From: Labrys sedimenti
Lineage (GTDB): Bacteria; Pseudomonadota; Alphaproteobacteria; Rhizobiales; Labraceae
Direction of reading: 5' to 3'
NCBI RefSeq assembly: GCF_034424805.1
Contig: NZ_JAXOUF010000006.1
Coordinates: 281,319 to 345,318, forward strand
Length of the DNA stretch: 64,000 nt
The notes under the pieces were generated by a model. The model saw only the letters and a list, made by a program, of their open reading frames with translations. It made no database searches and was not told where the DNA came from. A program made the translations under genes and the position numbers. Every line of letters begins with the position of its first letter. Positions within the stretch are counted from its first letter, which is position 1. Shown here in pieces: positions 36,484 to 44,448 of this stretch.

Positions 36484-36729
36484 CTATGCAATATTGAAAA
36501 GCGCAAAGACGCTTTCATCTACTCTTACGTGCTGACAATCGTTACCAAACTCATGATACGCTTGAACGCTTCGTTCGGAGGGCTCACAACCTGCAGCAAT
36601 GATTGCCGTGTGCCGTCCATGGGCATCTTTATAAGACGCTTCGTCTCTGAATGCAAGAGATATGATACGTTGCGTATTGAAATTTTTGTGAAGGGCGGGA
36701 AGGGGGAATTCCGGCAGGGCTGGGGCCAT
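36484..36729 (-). CDS. Doubtful short ORF, 81 residues
   Basis: Not recognised. A GAGG lies seven bases upstream of the ATG on the minus strand, which is why it is listed. The product has no clear hydrophobic segment or motif; it contains HVRVDESVFALFNIA at its end. It lies in the AT-richer gap and has no partner gene. It could be a chance frame or the end of a decayed gene. Confidence 0.25.
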   Translation of the reverse strand: MAPALPEFPLPALHKNFNTQRIISLAFRDEASYKDAHGRHTAIIAAGCEPSERSVQAYHEFGNDCQHVRVDESVFALFNIA

Positions 36730-36844
36730 CGCCGGGCCTCACCTGGGCTGCCGCTCCCAGCGGATTCGATCCTCTTTCACGGGAGGCCACATGGCCGTGC
36801 AAGGTCAGGTTGATTGAAAACAAGCAGAAATGCGTTTATATATG

Positions 36845-36857
36845 AGACATTACGTCT
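36845..36857. promoter_or_regulatory. Pseudo-palindrome upstream of TetR gene
   Basis: AGACAT-T-ACGTCT, five of six pairs matching, 33 bases before the GTG start of the TetR gene in an AT-rich promoter-like stretch. A candidate autoregulatory site. Confidence 0.35.
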
Positions 36858-36890
36858 AGATTATATTCTTGACATTTATAGGAGTTCTCG

Positions 36891-37523
36891 GTGGCCATTG
36901 CGCAGCAGGCGGCACGACCCGTCGGAAGACCGCGCTGCATGGAAACGCACAAGGCGATTTTGCATGCAGCGGCCGAATTGCTCGAACGCGCTCCCTATCG
37001 CGACATCTCGGTCGAACGCATCGCGGCTCTCGCCGGGGTGGGCAAGCAGACTATCTATCGCTGGTATGACAGCAAGGCCGATCTTCTGCTCGACGCCTAT
37101 CTTGCCCGTTGCACCGAGGTACTGCCGCCCATGGTCGCCGGCGGCGAGCCCATGGTGAATTTCCGCAACTATGTGCGTCGCCTGGCTGAATATCTCAGCG
37201 ATCCGATGATGGAAGGCGCCTCCAGGGCCCTGCTGGCAGAGGCGCAGTTCGAGCGGCCGTTCCGGGAACGCTTCAGCGAGATCGTCATGAAGCGCCGCCA
37301 GGAAATCGCCCGGGCCTTCGTGATCTCGGCCATGCACAAGAAGCAGATCCGCGACGATGTCGATCCGGATACCGTGCTCGACCTGATCATGTCGCCGATC
37401 TTCCAGCGTTTCCACACCACCGTGACGCCGCCCGATGTGGCCTATGTCGACAAGATCTTCGACATGGTGCTGGCGGGGCTGGCCATACGAAACGAGCCTG
37501 CGGCCAAGGTTGCCGCCGAGTAG
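36891..37523 (+). CDS. TetR/AcrR-family transcriptional regulator
   Basis: A 210-residue TetR regulator starting with GTG 36891, which AGGAG precedes by six bases. The DNA-binding domain covers about residues 15-65 (ILHAAAELLERAPYRDISVERIAALAGVGKQTIYRWYDSKADLL); the C-terminal part resembles the TetR_C_11-like group (DPDTVLDLIMSPIFQRF). It has no divergent or downstream target gene; the next gene is convergent. Its target is therefore unknown. Confidence 0.92.
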   Translation: MAIAQQAARPVGRPRCMETHKAILHAAAELLERAPYRDISVERIAALAGVGKQTIYRWYDSKADLLLDAYLARCTEVLPPMVAGGEPMVNFRNYVRRLAEYLSDPMMEGASRALLAEAQFERPFRERFSEIVMKRRQEIARAFVISAMHKKQIRDDVDPDTVLDLIMSPIFQRFHTTVTPPDVAYVDKIFDMVLAGLAIRNEPAAKVAAE

Positions 37524-37567
37524 TACGGGATCGACAGCGAGGCCTTTCCGCCGCCATCCTATAGACG

Positions 37568-38097
37568 TCAGGTGCCGAAAATCTGCCGGCGCCCGTCCAT
37601 CAGCGTGGCGACCTCCTCTGCCGCGAGAGGGGCGTAGCCATGGCTGTCCACGCCGACATCGAGGCTGTAGCCGAAGGGCTCGCTATCGAGGCGGCCATGC
37701 ACATGCCCGAACAAGTGCCAGGCGCCACGCCAGGCCCCCGGCCATTCCCGCATGGGGTAATGGCACATCACGATCGTCTGGCCCTTCCAGCGCAATTCCT
37801 TGATCTCGGTGATCGAACGCAGGCGCCCGGTCGACTCAAGCTTGGCCTGGTCGTCGTGATTGCCGAGAATGAGATGGATCTGGCCGTTGAGGCGTTCCAG
37901 ATAGGCCTGCGCCGGCTTGCCCGAGCGAAAGCTGAAATCGCCGATGTGATAGACCACGTCGTTCGGAGCGACCTTGGCGTTCCAGCGCGCGATCAAAGCC
38001 TCGTCCATCGCCTCGACGCGTCGAAGGGGCGCTTGCACAGGCGGATGATCGATTCATGGCCGAAATGGGTGTCGACGGTGAAAAAGAGCTTGCTCAT
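37568..38097 (-). pseudogene. Metallophosphoesterase, apparently broken by a one-base frameshift
   Basis: From ATG 38097 the minus strand reads MSKLFFTVDTHFGHESIIRL, the normal start of a small calcineurin-like phosphoesterase with the metal-binding DTHFGH motif, and has a ribosome site (AGGA). That frame stops after 34 codons. The rest of the enzyme, with GDFSF, LGNHD, CHYPM and GHVHGR metal motifs, continues in the -1 frame from about 38030 to 37568. One base missing near 38011-38030 explains both. Without the first part the second frame (GTG 38038) lacks the first metal motif and should be inactive. Either a real mutation or a sequencing error. Confidence 0.75.
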
Positions 38098-38109
38098 TGG
38101 CGTGTCCTG

Positions 38110-38187
38110 GGACCGCAGGCGTCTCGCCTGCATCTTCCTCTCCTGCAAACGCAACGTTTCCAGGAGCAGGCGAGACGCCCGCGATCC
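38110..38187. repeat. Palindromic element, copy 1
   Basis: 22-base arms (38110-38131 and 38166-38187) are reverse complements with two mismatches around a 34-base loop. The left arm continues into CTGCATCTTCCTCTCC, which is identical in the copy at 41163-41256. It sits between thrS and the phosphoesterase gene. Confidence 0.7.
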
Positions 38188-38268
38188 TCGTCACTCTCAA
38201 TGCCATCGTGCGAGATCAGACCCCGTTCAAGGCCTGACACTCGCTCAACTACAGTTGCCAGGAAGGGT

Positions 38269-40221
38269 TCAGCGGCGCAGGTCCGGCGGGGTCGCTTCCT
38301 TGGTGAGTTCGGCGATCGCCTCGTCGAGCGGCAGCACCGACTGGGCCTGGGAGCCGAGGCGGCGGATCGAGACGGTGCGTTCGGCGCCTTCCTTCTTGCC
38401 GAGGGCGAAGATCACCGGAGTCTTGGCGAGCGAATGCTCGCGTACCTTGTAGTTGATCTTCTCGTTGCGCAGATCGATTTCGGCGCGCAGACCCGCTGCC
38501 CTGAGGGCCGCGACGACCTCCTGGGCATAGTCGTCAGCATCCGAGGTGATCGTGCACACTATCACCTGCTCGGGCGCCAGCCAGAGCGGGAAATGCCCGG
38601 CATGGTTCTCGATCAGGATGCCGAGGAAACGCTCCATCGAACCGCAGATGGCACGATGGATCATCACCGGGGTCTTCTTCTCGCCGTCCGAATCCACGAA
38701 GAAGGCACCGAAGCGTTCCGGCAGGTTGAAGTCGACCTGCGTGGTGCCGCACTGCCAGTCACGGCCGATGGCGTCCTTGAGGGTGTATTCGAACTTCGGC
38801 CCGTAGAAGGCGCCTTCGCCCGGATTGATGCCGGTCTTGATGCGCCCGCCGGACTGCTCCTCGATCTGTTCGAGCACCCGCATCATCACCTCTTCGGCAC
38901 GGTCCCAGAGCTCGTCGGAACCGACGCGCTTCTCCGGCCGCGTCGAGAGCTTGACCACGATCTCGTCGAAGCCGAAATCGGCATAGGTCGACAGGATGAG
39001 ATCGTTGATCTTCAGGCATTCGGCGGCCATCTGCTCGTCGGTGCAGAAGATGTGGGCATCGTCCTGGGTGAAGCCGCGCACACGCATCAACCCGTGCAGG
39101 GCGCCCGAGGGCTCATAGCGATGCACGGCGCCGAACTCGGCCAGGCGCATCGGCAGGTCGCGATAGGACTTCAGGCCGTGCTTGAAGATCTGCAGGTGGC
39201 CCGGGCAGTTCATCGGCTTGATCGCGAAGATGCGGTCGTCATCCGTGTCCTCGCCGGCCGATTTGGCCATGAACATGTTTTCGCGGTACCAGCCCCAATG
39301 GCCGGAGATCTCCCATAGATGCTTGTCGAGCAACTGTGGGGCATTGACCTCCTTGTAGTCGGCCTTCAGGCGCCGGCGCATATAGGCGATCAGCTCCTGG
39401 AAGATCGTCCAGCCCTTGCCGTGCCAGAACACCACGCCGGGGCCTTCCTCCTGGAAGTGGAACAGGTCCATCTCCCGGCCCAGGCGACGATGGTCACGCT
39501 TTTCGGCTTCCTCGATCTGCTTGAGATAGGCGTCCAGTTCCTCCTGGTTGCGCCAGGCGGTGGCGTAGATGCGGGTCAGCATCGGGTTGTTCGAGTCGCC
39601 ACGCCAATAGGCGCCGGCCACCTTCATCAGCTTGAAAGCGCTGCCGATCTGGCCCGTTGAAACCATATGCGGGCCGCGGCAGAGATCGAACCAGTTGTCC
39701 TGGTAATAGATCTTCAGGTCCTGGTCGGCGGGAATGGCTTCCACCAGCTCGACCTTGAACTTCTCGCCCTTGTCGGCGAACACCTGCTTGGCCTTGTCAC
39801 GGCTCCAGATCTCGCGGGTGAAAGGGGCGTTGCGCGCGATGATCTCGCGCATCTTCGCCTCGATCTTCGGGAAGTCTTCCGAAGAGAAGGGCTCGGCGCG
39901 ATAGAAATCGTAATAGAAGCCGTTCTCGATCACCGGGCCGATGGTGACCTGGGTGTCGGGCCAGAGCGACTGCACGGCCTCGGCCATGACATGCGCGGCA
40001 TCGTGGCGGATCAGCTCCAGGGCTTCCGGGCTCTCGCGGGTGACGATCTCGATGCGGGCATCGCTGCCGATCTCCTCGGCGAGGTCGGTAAGGACCCCGT
40101 CGAGCTTCATGGCGATGGACTTCTTGGCGAGGGATTTGGAGATGCCCTCGGCAACCGCCTTGCCGGTCACGCCGGCCTCGTAGGAACGCTGGTTGCCATC
40201 GGGAAAAGTCAAAACAGGCAT
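38269..40221 (-). CDS. thrS: Threonyl-tRNA synthetase
   Basis: A 650-residue class II synthetase with all domains: N-terminal TGS domain (MPVLTFPDGNQ), the editing domain (IRHDAAHVMAEAVQ with the HxxxH motif), the catalytic core with the zinc ligand in MNCPGHLQIFKHG, motif 2 RYEPSGALHGLMRVRGFTQDDAHIF, and the anticodon-binding domain at the C-terminus. ATG 40221 follows GGAG. The tRNA-Thr(TGT) gene is 3.6 kb away and independent. Confidence 0.98.
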   Translation of the reverse strand: MPVLTFPDGNQRSYEAGVTGKAVAEGISKSLAKKSIAMKLDGVLTDLAEEIGSDARIEIVTRESPEALELIRHDAAHVMAEAVQSLWPDTQVTIGPVIENGFYYDFYRAEPFSSEDFPKIEAKMREIIARNAPFTREIWSRDKAKQVFADKGEKFKVELVEAIPADQDLKIYYQDNWFDLCRGPHMVSTGQIGSAFKLMKVAGAYWRGDSNNPMLTRIYATAWRNQEELDAYLKQIEEAEKRDHRRLGREMDLFHFQEEGPGVVFWHGKGWTIFQELIAYMRRRLKADYKEVNAPQLLDKHLWEISGHWGWYRENMFMAKSAGEDTDDDRIFAIKPMNCPGHLQIFKHGLKSYRDLPMRLAEFGAVHRYEPSGALHGLMRVRGFTQDDAHIFCTDEQMAAECLKINDLILSTYADFGFDEIVVKLSTRPEKRVGSDELWDRAEEVMMRVLEQIEEQSGGRIKTGINPGEGAFYGPKFEYTLKDAIGRDWQCGTTQVDFNLPERFGAFFVDSDGEKKTPVMIHRAICGSMERFLGILIENHAGHFPLWLAPEQVIVCTITSDADDYAQEVVAALRAAGLRAEIDLRNEKINYKVREHSLAKTPVIFALGKKEGAERTVSIRRLGSQAQSVLPLDEAIAELTKEATPPDLRR

Positions 40222-40285
40222 AGTTTTCTCCAGGCTCACTCCTGCCAACCAAGCAGGTAAGCGATTTCAGGTGATAGAGGAGAGG

Positions 40286-40606
40286 CTACTGCCCCTCGTC
40301 GCAGGTAAAAGGCCGCCGGCGGCCATAGCGCCACGGTCTATACCAGCTGGTGTCGACGGGCAATCGTTCCGGCACGGGATCGATGCCCGATCCGCCCCAG
40401 GGATGGCAGCGGCAGATCCGGGCCAGGCCCATCCAGCCGCCTGCCCACAGGCCATGGCGTTCGATCGCCTCGTCGGCAAATTCCGAGCAGCTCGGAAAAT
40501 AGCGGCATTGCCGCCCGATCAGGGCCGAAAGCGTGACCTGATAGCTGCGGATGAGGAGACGGGCGGCGGTGCGCGGCCAGGTCGTGGCGAGAGGCGACAG
40601 GTGCAA
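40286..40606 (-). CDS. yidD: Membrane protein insertion efficiency factor
   Basis: A 106-residue YidD with the family block LIRSYQVTLSALIGRQCRYFPSCSEFADEAIERHG and RICRCHPWGGSGIDPVP, including the conserved cysteines. It helps YidC-dependent membrane insertion; the amphipathic N-terminus associates with the membrane. Here it is not beside rnpA but upstream of thrS and near the IscU-like gene, a known arrangement in alphaproteobacteria. Confidence 0.95.
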   Translation of the reverse strand: MHLSPLATTWPRTAARLLIRSYQVTLSALIGRQCRYFPSCSEFADEAIERHGLWAGGWMGLARICRCHPWGGSGIDPVPERLPVDTSWYRPWRYGRRRPFTCDEGQ

Positions 40607-40628
40607 GGCCCTCCGGATGGGACCGGCG

Positions 40629-40958
40629 TCAAAGTTCGAGTGCGATGTCGGTCTGGAAGGTCTCGACGATCTCGATCATGCGCCGGACCTGGTCGAAGGC
40701 CGATTGCAGCCTTTCTTCGAGCTCGATGAGTTCGTTGAGCGAGGTGACGGTGAACTTGGTTCCGCGCAGGAATTCGCTGCGCTTGAGGGAAAGGCTGCGA
40801 TCCGCCCAGATGGATTTATAGGCGAGCACCAGTTCATCAGGATACCCCTTGAACAAGGCGACAAGATCCTTGTCCGTCTCGATACGGCTATGAACTTCGA
40901 ACTTCTTGCCGCCGATCAGCCCCGACTTGACGTTTCGCCGCAGGATCAGTTTCAACAT
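40629..40958 (-). CDS. Hypothetical protein, 109 residues
   Basis: Not recognised. A soluble protein with alternating strands in the first half (LKLILRRNVKSG, KKFEVHSRIETDK) and a C-terminal amphipathic helix rich in Glu and Leu (SLNELIELEERLQSAFDQVRRMIEIVE), which may be a coiled coil. A GGGGG-type ribosome site precedes the ATG. It ends 22 bases before yidD and is probably cotranscribed with it. Confidence 0.65.
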   Translation of the reverse strand: MLKLILRRNVKSGLIGGKKFEVHSRIETDKDLVALFKGYPDELVLAYKSIWADRSLSLKRSEFLRGTKFTVTSLNELIELEERLQSAFDQVRRMIEIVETFQTDIALEL

Positions 40959-40976
40959 GGGCGCCCCCGTCCTTAC

Positions 40977-41078
40977 CTAGAGCAAAGCGCGTTCAAGCGT
41001 GAACGGCAATTGACTCTAACTTCTCGTTCCGGCGCATCTTTGCGATTCTTGATGATGCCGCCAAATCACAAAACGCTC
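40977..41078. repeat. Dispersed repeat, copy A
   Basis: Begins CTAGAGCAAAGCGCGTTC, passes a GTTCA-AGCG-TGAAC hairpin and CTCTAACTT, then GTTCCGGCGCATCTTTGCG, and ends AAATCACAAAACGCT. The reverse complement of 63823-63926 aligns along its whole length. Partial or diverged relatives lie at about 15394-15452 and 59424-59489. Confidence 0.7.
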
Positions 41079-41162
41079 GAAACGCGATGCTCATTTCCGG
41101 AAAAACCGGCAAGTTCAAGGGCAGAATGGGGCTTTTCCGTTACAATGCGCAAGAGGCCGTGT

Positions 41163-41256
41163 GTTTCCTGGGATCGCAGGCTTCCAGCCTGCATCTTCCT
41201 CTCCAGCGGAGACGGCGTTCCCAAGAGCAGGCTGGAAGCCTGCGATCCCAGGAAAC
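41163..41256. repeat. Palindromic element, copy 2 (30-bp perfect arms)
   Basis: Bases 41163-41192 and 41227-41256 are exact reverse complements over 30 positions, with a 34-base loop. The arm begins GTTTCCTGGGATCGCAGG. Copy 1 at 38110-38187 shares the arm pattern and the CATCTTCCTCTCC loop start but differs in the middle of the arm. Confidence 0.8.
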
Positions 41257-41273
41257 GCGCTGGAAGGACCAGC

Positions 41274-41711
41274 CTACTCCGCAGCCTTCGCTTCGATGCT
41301 GTCGAAAGCGGAGACCACTGCATCGAAAGTGAGCAAAGTGGAGGCGTGACGGGCCTTGAAGTCGCGCACCGGTTCCAGCACCGCAGCTTCGGCAAAACGG
41401 CCCTCGGGAGGCGGACCGTTTTCCTTGAGCATGCGACGCATGGTCTCGCGCGCCGCGCGCAATTCATCTGCACTGGCACCGATGATGTTGCGGGCCATGA
41501 TGGAGGAGGAGGCCTGTCCGAGGGCACAGGCCTTTACGATATGGGCGAAATCGGAGACCTTGCCGTCCTCAACCGCCAGCTCCACCGAGACGGTGGAGCC
41601 GCACAGTTTGGAATGGGCCGTGGCTGCGGCATCTGCGCGCGGCAAATGGCCGATACGCGGAATATTGGCTGCCAATTCGAGGATACGTTTATTATAGACG
41701 TCGTCGAGCAT
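41274..41711 (-). CDS. IscU/SufU-like iron-sulfur scaffold homologue lacking the third cysteine
   Basis: A 145-residue protein of the NifU_N fold. Two of the three scaffold cysteines are present: C37 (KLCGSTV) and C62 (KACALGQASSS). At the third place, where IscU and SufU have a Cys in an R-x-C-S/A motif, this protein has ARHASTLLTF. This variant seems typical of the alphaproteobacterial copy found near folE and yidD. It may be a carrier or regulator rather than a classical scaffold. Divergent from folE with 142 bases between the starts. Confidence 0.85.
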   Translation of the reverse strand: MLDDVYNKRILELAANIPRIGHLPRADAAATAHSKLCGSTVSVELAVEDGKVSDFAHIVKACALGQASSSIMARNIIGASADELRAARETMRRMLKENGPPPEGRFAEAAVLEPVRDFKARHASTLLTFDAVVSAFDSIEAKAAE

Positions 41712-41853
41712 GGGGGGACGCTTGATTGTATGCGCTTCGTTCTCAACTATATAGGCATGAATGGGTCGGTTGGGGAGGGGTGTTCTCCAGGCCGGTATGA
41801 TCTAAGGCCGCAAGGCGGATTTTGACGATCTGTCTTGGCGGCGGGAGTAGCTT

Positions 41854-42504
41854 TTGATGGATGCACTGGTGGATAAGCCTGCGGCCAAGTTGGAACGTGA
41901 TGACACGGTCCACGCCCCGCTGCCTCGCCCGACGCGCAAGGAAGCCGAAGCCGCCGTGCGGACGCTGATCCAGTGGGCCGGCGACGATCCGGATCGCGAA
42001 GGGCTGGTCGATACGCCCAAGCGGGTGGTCAAGGCCTGGCGCGAGATGTTCAAGGGCTACGAGCACGATGCCGGCGAAGAACTCGACACCATCTTCGAGG
42101 AAGTCGGCGGCTATGACGACATGGTGCTGGTGCGCGACATTCCCTTCTACTCCCATTGCGAACACCACATCGTGCCGATCCTGGGCCACGCCCATATTGC
42201 CTATTATCCGAGCGGTGGCGTCGTCGGCCTGTCCAAGCTGGCGCGCGTGGTGGAGATCTATGCCCGGCGCCTGCAGACGCAGGAGCATCTCACCGCCAAC
42301 GTCACCCAGGCCATCGAGGAACGCCTCAAGCCGCGAGGACTGGCCGTGATGCTGGAAGCCGAGCATATGTGCATGGCCATGCGCGGCATCCAGAAGCAGG
42401 GCGTTTCGACGGTGACGACTGGCTTCACCGGCATCTTCAAGTCCGAACCACAGCAGCAGATGCACTTCCTGAGCTTGGTACAGCGCGCCTACAAGGCACG
42501 CTGA
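41854..42504 (+). CDS. folE: GTP cyclohydrolase I
   Basis: A 216-residue FolE that opens GTP to dihydroneopterin triphosphate for folate synthesis. Zinc and active-site motifs: SHCEHHIVPILGHAHIAY, KLARVVEIYARRLQTQEHLT, and AEHMCMAMRGIQKQG with the second Cys ligand. The N-terminal 30 residues are variable. It links to hisI in Hyphomicrobiales; here a GapN-like gene lies between them. Confidence 0.97.
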   Translation: MMDALVDKPAAKLERDDTVHAPLPRPTRKEAEAAVRTLIQWAGDDPDREGLVDTPKRVVKAWREMFKGYEHDAGEELDTIFEEVGGYDDMVLVRDIPFYSHCEHHIVPILGHAHIAYYPSGGVVGLSKLARVVEIYARRLQTQEHLTANVTQAIEERLKPRGLAVMLEAEHMCMAMRGIQKQGVSTVTTGFTGIFKSEPQQQMHFLSLVQRAYKAR

Positions 42505-42652
42505 GCGACACCCGGCAGCGGGGCTGCTCGTCACGAGCGGTTTCGTTCGGCGTCCGAGCGTCTTATTCCCTTTATGAGTCGTGCTGCACGCTGGAGCGCG
42601 TGTGGCATGGATCGTGCACGGGGTGGGGCAGCCATGTCTCGAAGGAGTACCG

Positions 42653-44284
42653 ATGATGCTGCAATCGACTGAGCTCAAAACGCTGTTCCCGAAAGCCGAG
42701 GATATTCCTGCCGAGTTCCGTCTTCCGGGCGAGATCCATCAGGATCGCGTGCTGGTGAACGGCGAGCTGCTGGCATGGACCGGCGAGAAGCAGAACGTGA
42801 TCTCACCCATTCACCTGCGGGATGGGGAAGAGCGCTTGCTGCCTGTTACCCTCGGCTCGATTCCGGTCGGCGGCATCCCGGAGGCTGATGCCGCGCTCGC
42901 GGCTGCCGTCGGTGCCTATGACAATGGCCGCGGCGCCTGGCCGACGATGCGGGTCGCCGATCGCATTACCTGCATGCTCGATTTTATCCGCCAGATGGTG
43001 GCGCGTCGCAGCGAGATCGTGCGGCTGATCATGTGGGAGATCGCCAAGTCGCTGCCGGATGCCGAGAAGGAGTTCGACCGCACCGTCGACTATATGCGCG
43101 CCACCGTCGATGCCGTGCGCAATCTCGACAATGAGAATTCACGCTTCCAGATCGTCGAGGGCACCATCGGGCAGATCCGCCGCACGCCTCTTGGCGTCGT
43201 GCTGTGCATGGGTCCCTACAACTATCCCCTGAACGAAACCTTCGCCACGCTGATCCCGGCCCTGATCATGGGCAACACCCTGGTGTTCAAGCCCCCACGC
43301 TTCGGCGTCCTGCTGTTCGAGCCGCTGCTGGAGGCGTTCCGCAGCGCCTTCCCGCCCGGTGTGGTCAATTTCGTCTATGGCAAGGGTGCGGAAATCGTGC
43401 CGCATCTGCTGGAGTCGGGGAAGGTGAACGCGCTGACCCTGATCGGTTCCAGCAAGGTTGCCGATCACCTCAAGAAGCTGCATCCCAAGACCAACCGCCT
43501 GCGTGCCATTCTCGGCCTCGACGCCAAGAACGCCGCCATCGTGCTCGCCGATGCCGATCTGGAACTGGCCGTGAAGGAGTGCCTCGCCGGCGCGCTATCC
43601 TTCAATGGCCAGCGCTGCACCGCGCTGAAGATGCTGATCGTCCACCGCTCCATCGTCGATCGCTTCCTGGAACGCTTCACCGAGGAGCTTGCCAAGCTCA
43701 AGATCGGCATGCCCTGGGACAAGGGCGTCAGCATTACGCCGCTGCCCGACAGGGCCAAGACGGACTATATGGTGGCCTGTGTCGAGGATGCCGTGGCCAA
43801 GGGCGCCAGGGTGGTCAATGAAGGCGGAGGGGACGAGGTCGAGACATTGTTCCGGCCGGCCGTGGTCTATCCGGTGGCGGAGGGCATGAAGCTCTATCGC
43901 GAGGAGCAGTTCGGGCCGATCGTGCCGGTGATGCCCTTCGACGACATCGAGACGGCGCTCGACTATGTCATCACCTCCGAGCACGGCCAGCAGGTCAGCA
44001 TCTTTTCCACCAGCGCCGATGACATCGGCACTCTGGTCGATCCGCTGGTGAACCAGGTCTGCCGGGTCAACATCAACTGCCAGTGCCAGCGCGGACCGGA
44101 TGTCTTCCCCTTCACCGGCCGCAAGGATTCGGCCGAGGGGACACTCTCGGTCACCGATGCGCTGCGCTCCTTCTCGATCCGTTCGATGATCGCCGCCAAG
44201 CAGACCGAGCCCAGCAAGAAGCTGCTCGACGAGATCACCCGCAGCCACAAGTCGAAATTCATCCATACGGACTTCATCTTCTAA
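42653..44284 (+). CDS. GapN-like aldehyde dehydrogenase (NADP-dependent G3P dehydrogenase family) with altered active site
   Basis: A 543-residue ALDH-superfamily protein. The resemblance to non-phosphorylating glyceraldehyde-3-phosphate dehydrogenase is in GPYNYPLNETFATLIPALIMGN and in the overall length. The nucleophile C322 is present (FNGQRCTALK). The motif that carries the general-base Glu, normally ELGGK 34 residues before the Cys, reads GLDAK with G288 at the Glu position. A subgroup with this change exists as far as I recall, but its chemistry is not clear. AAGGAG lies just before the ATGs at 42653 and 42656. It is inserted between folE and hisI. Confidence 0.8.
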   Translation: MMLQSTELKTLFPKAEDIPAEFRLPGEIHQDRVLVNGELLAWTGEKQNVISPIHLRDGEERLLPVTLGSIPVGGIPEADAALAAAVGAYDNGRGAWPTMRVADRITCMLDFIRQMVARRSEIVRLIMWEIAKSLPDAEKEFDRTVDYMRATVDAVRNLDNENSRFQIVEGTIGQIRRTPLGVVLCMGPYNYPLNETFATLIPALIMGNTLVFKPPRFGVLLFEPLLEAFRSAFPPGVVNFVYGKGAEIVPHLLESGKVNALTLIGSSKVADHLKKLHPKTNRLRAILGLDAKNAAIVLADADLELAVKECLAGALSFNGQRCTALKMLIVHRSIVDRFLERFTEELAKLKIGMPWDKGVSITPLPDRAKTDYMVACVEDAVAKGARVVNEGGGDEVETLFRPAVVYPVAEGMKLYREEQFGPIVPVMPFDDIETALDYVITSEHGQQVSIFSTSADDIGTLVDPLVNQVCRVNINCQCQRGPDVFPFTGRKDSAEGTLSVTDALRSFSIRSMIAAKQTEPSKKLLDEITRSHKSKFIHTDFIF

Positions 44285-44308
44285 GGAAGCGCCGATAAAT
44301 AAGTGCTG

Positions 44309-44372
44309 CTGTCATCCCCGGGCTGAGCCGCTCTTGAGCGAAGCGAGAGAGGGCGAGGGAAGGGGATGACAG
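44309..44372. repeat. Hairpin repeat between gapN-like gene and hisI
   Basis: CTGTCATCCCC (44309-44319) and GGGGATGACAG (44362-44372) are perfect 11-bp arms; weaker complementarity continues outward (AAGTGCT with AGCAGTG, ATAAAT with ATTTAT). The GTCATCCCCGG start is common in rhizobial intergenic repeats. It may also terminate the upstream transcript. Confidence 0.55.
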
Positions 44373-44448
44373 TCTGGAAGCAGTGCATTTATCCCTCAAC
44401 GTTTCCGAAGCCCGTGCAAATCCTGTCATCCGTTCCGCGAGTATCAGC

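Larger units (their letters stand above)
36172..36890. other. AT-richer gap of about 720 bases with one doubtful short ORF
   Basis: From about 36380 to 36890 the composition drops visibly below that of the rest of the window. Apart from a doubtful 81-codon ORF (listed separately) there is no recognisable gene. It may be remnant or recently acquired DNA. Confidence 0.5.
40959..41273. other. 315-base gap filled with two repeats
   Basis: The space between the 109-residue gene and the IscU-like gene is almost entirely repeat: a dispersed element at 40977-41078 and a 94-base palindromic element at 41163-41256. The promoter of the 109-residue gene, if it has its own, overlaps the first. Confidence 0.6.

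Noticed and set aside
34590..36890. Genomic island integrated at tRNA-Thr
   Set aside because: No integrase and no repeat of the tRNA 3' end were found, so only a weaker statement is kept in the findings.
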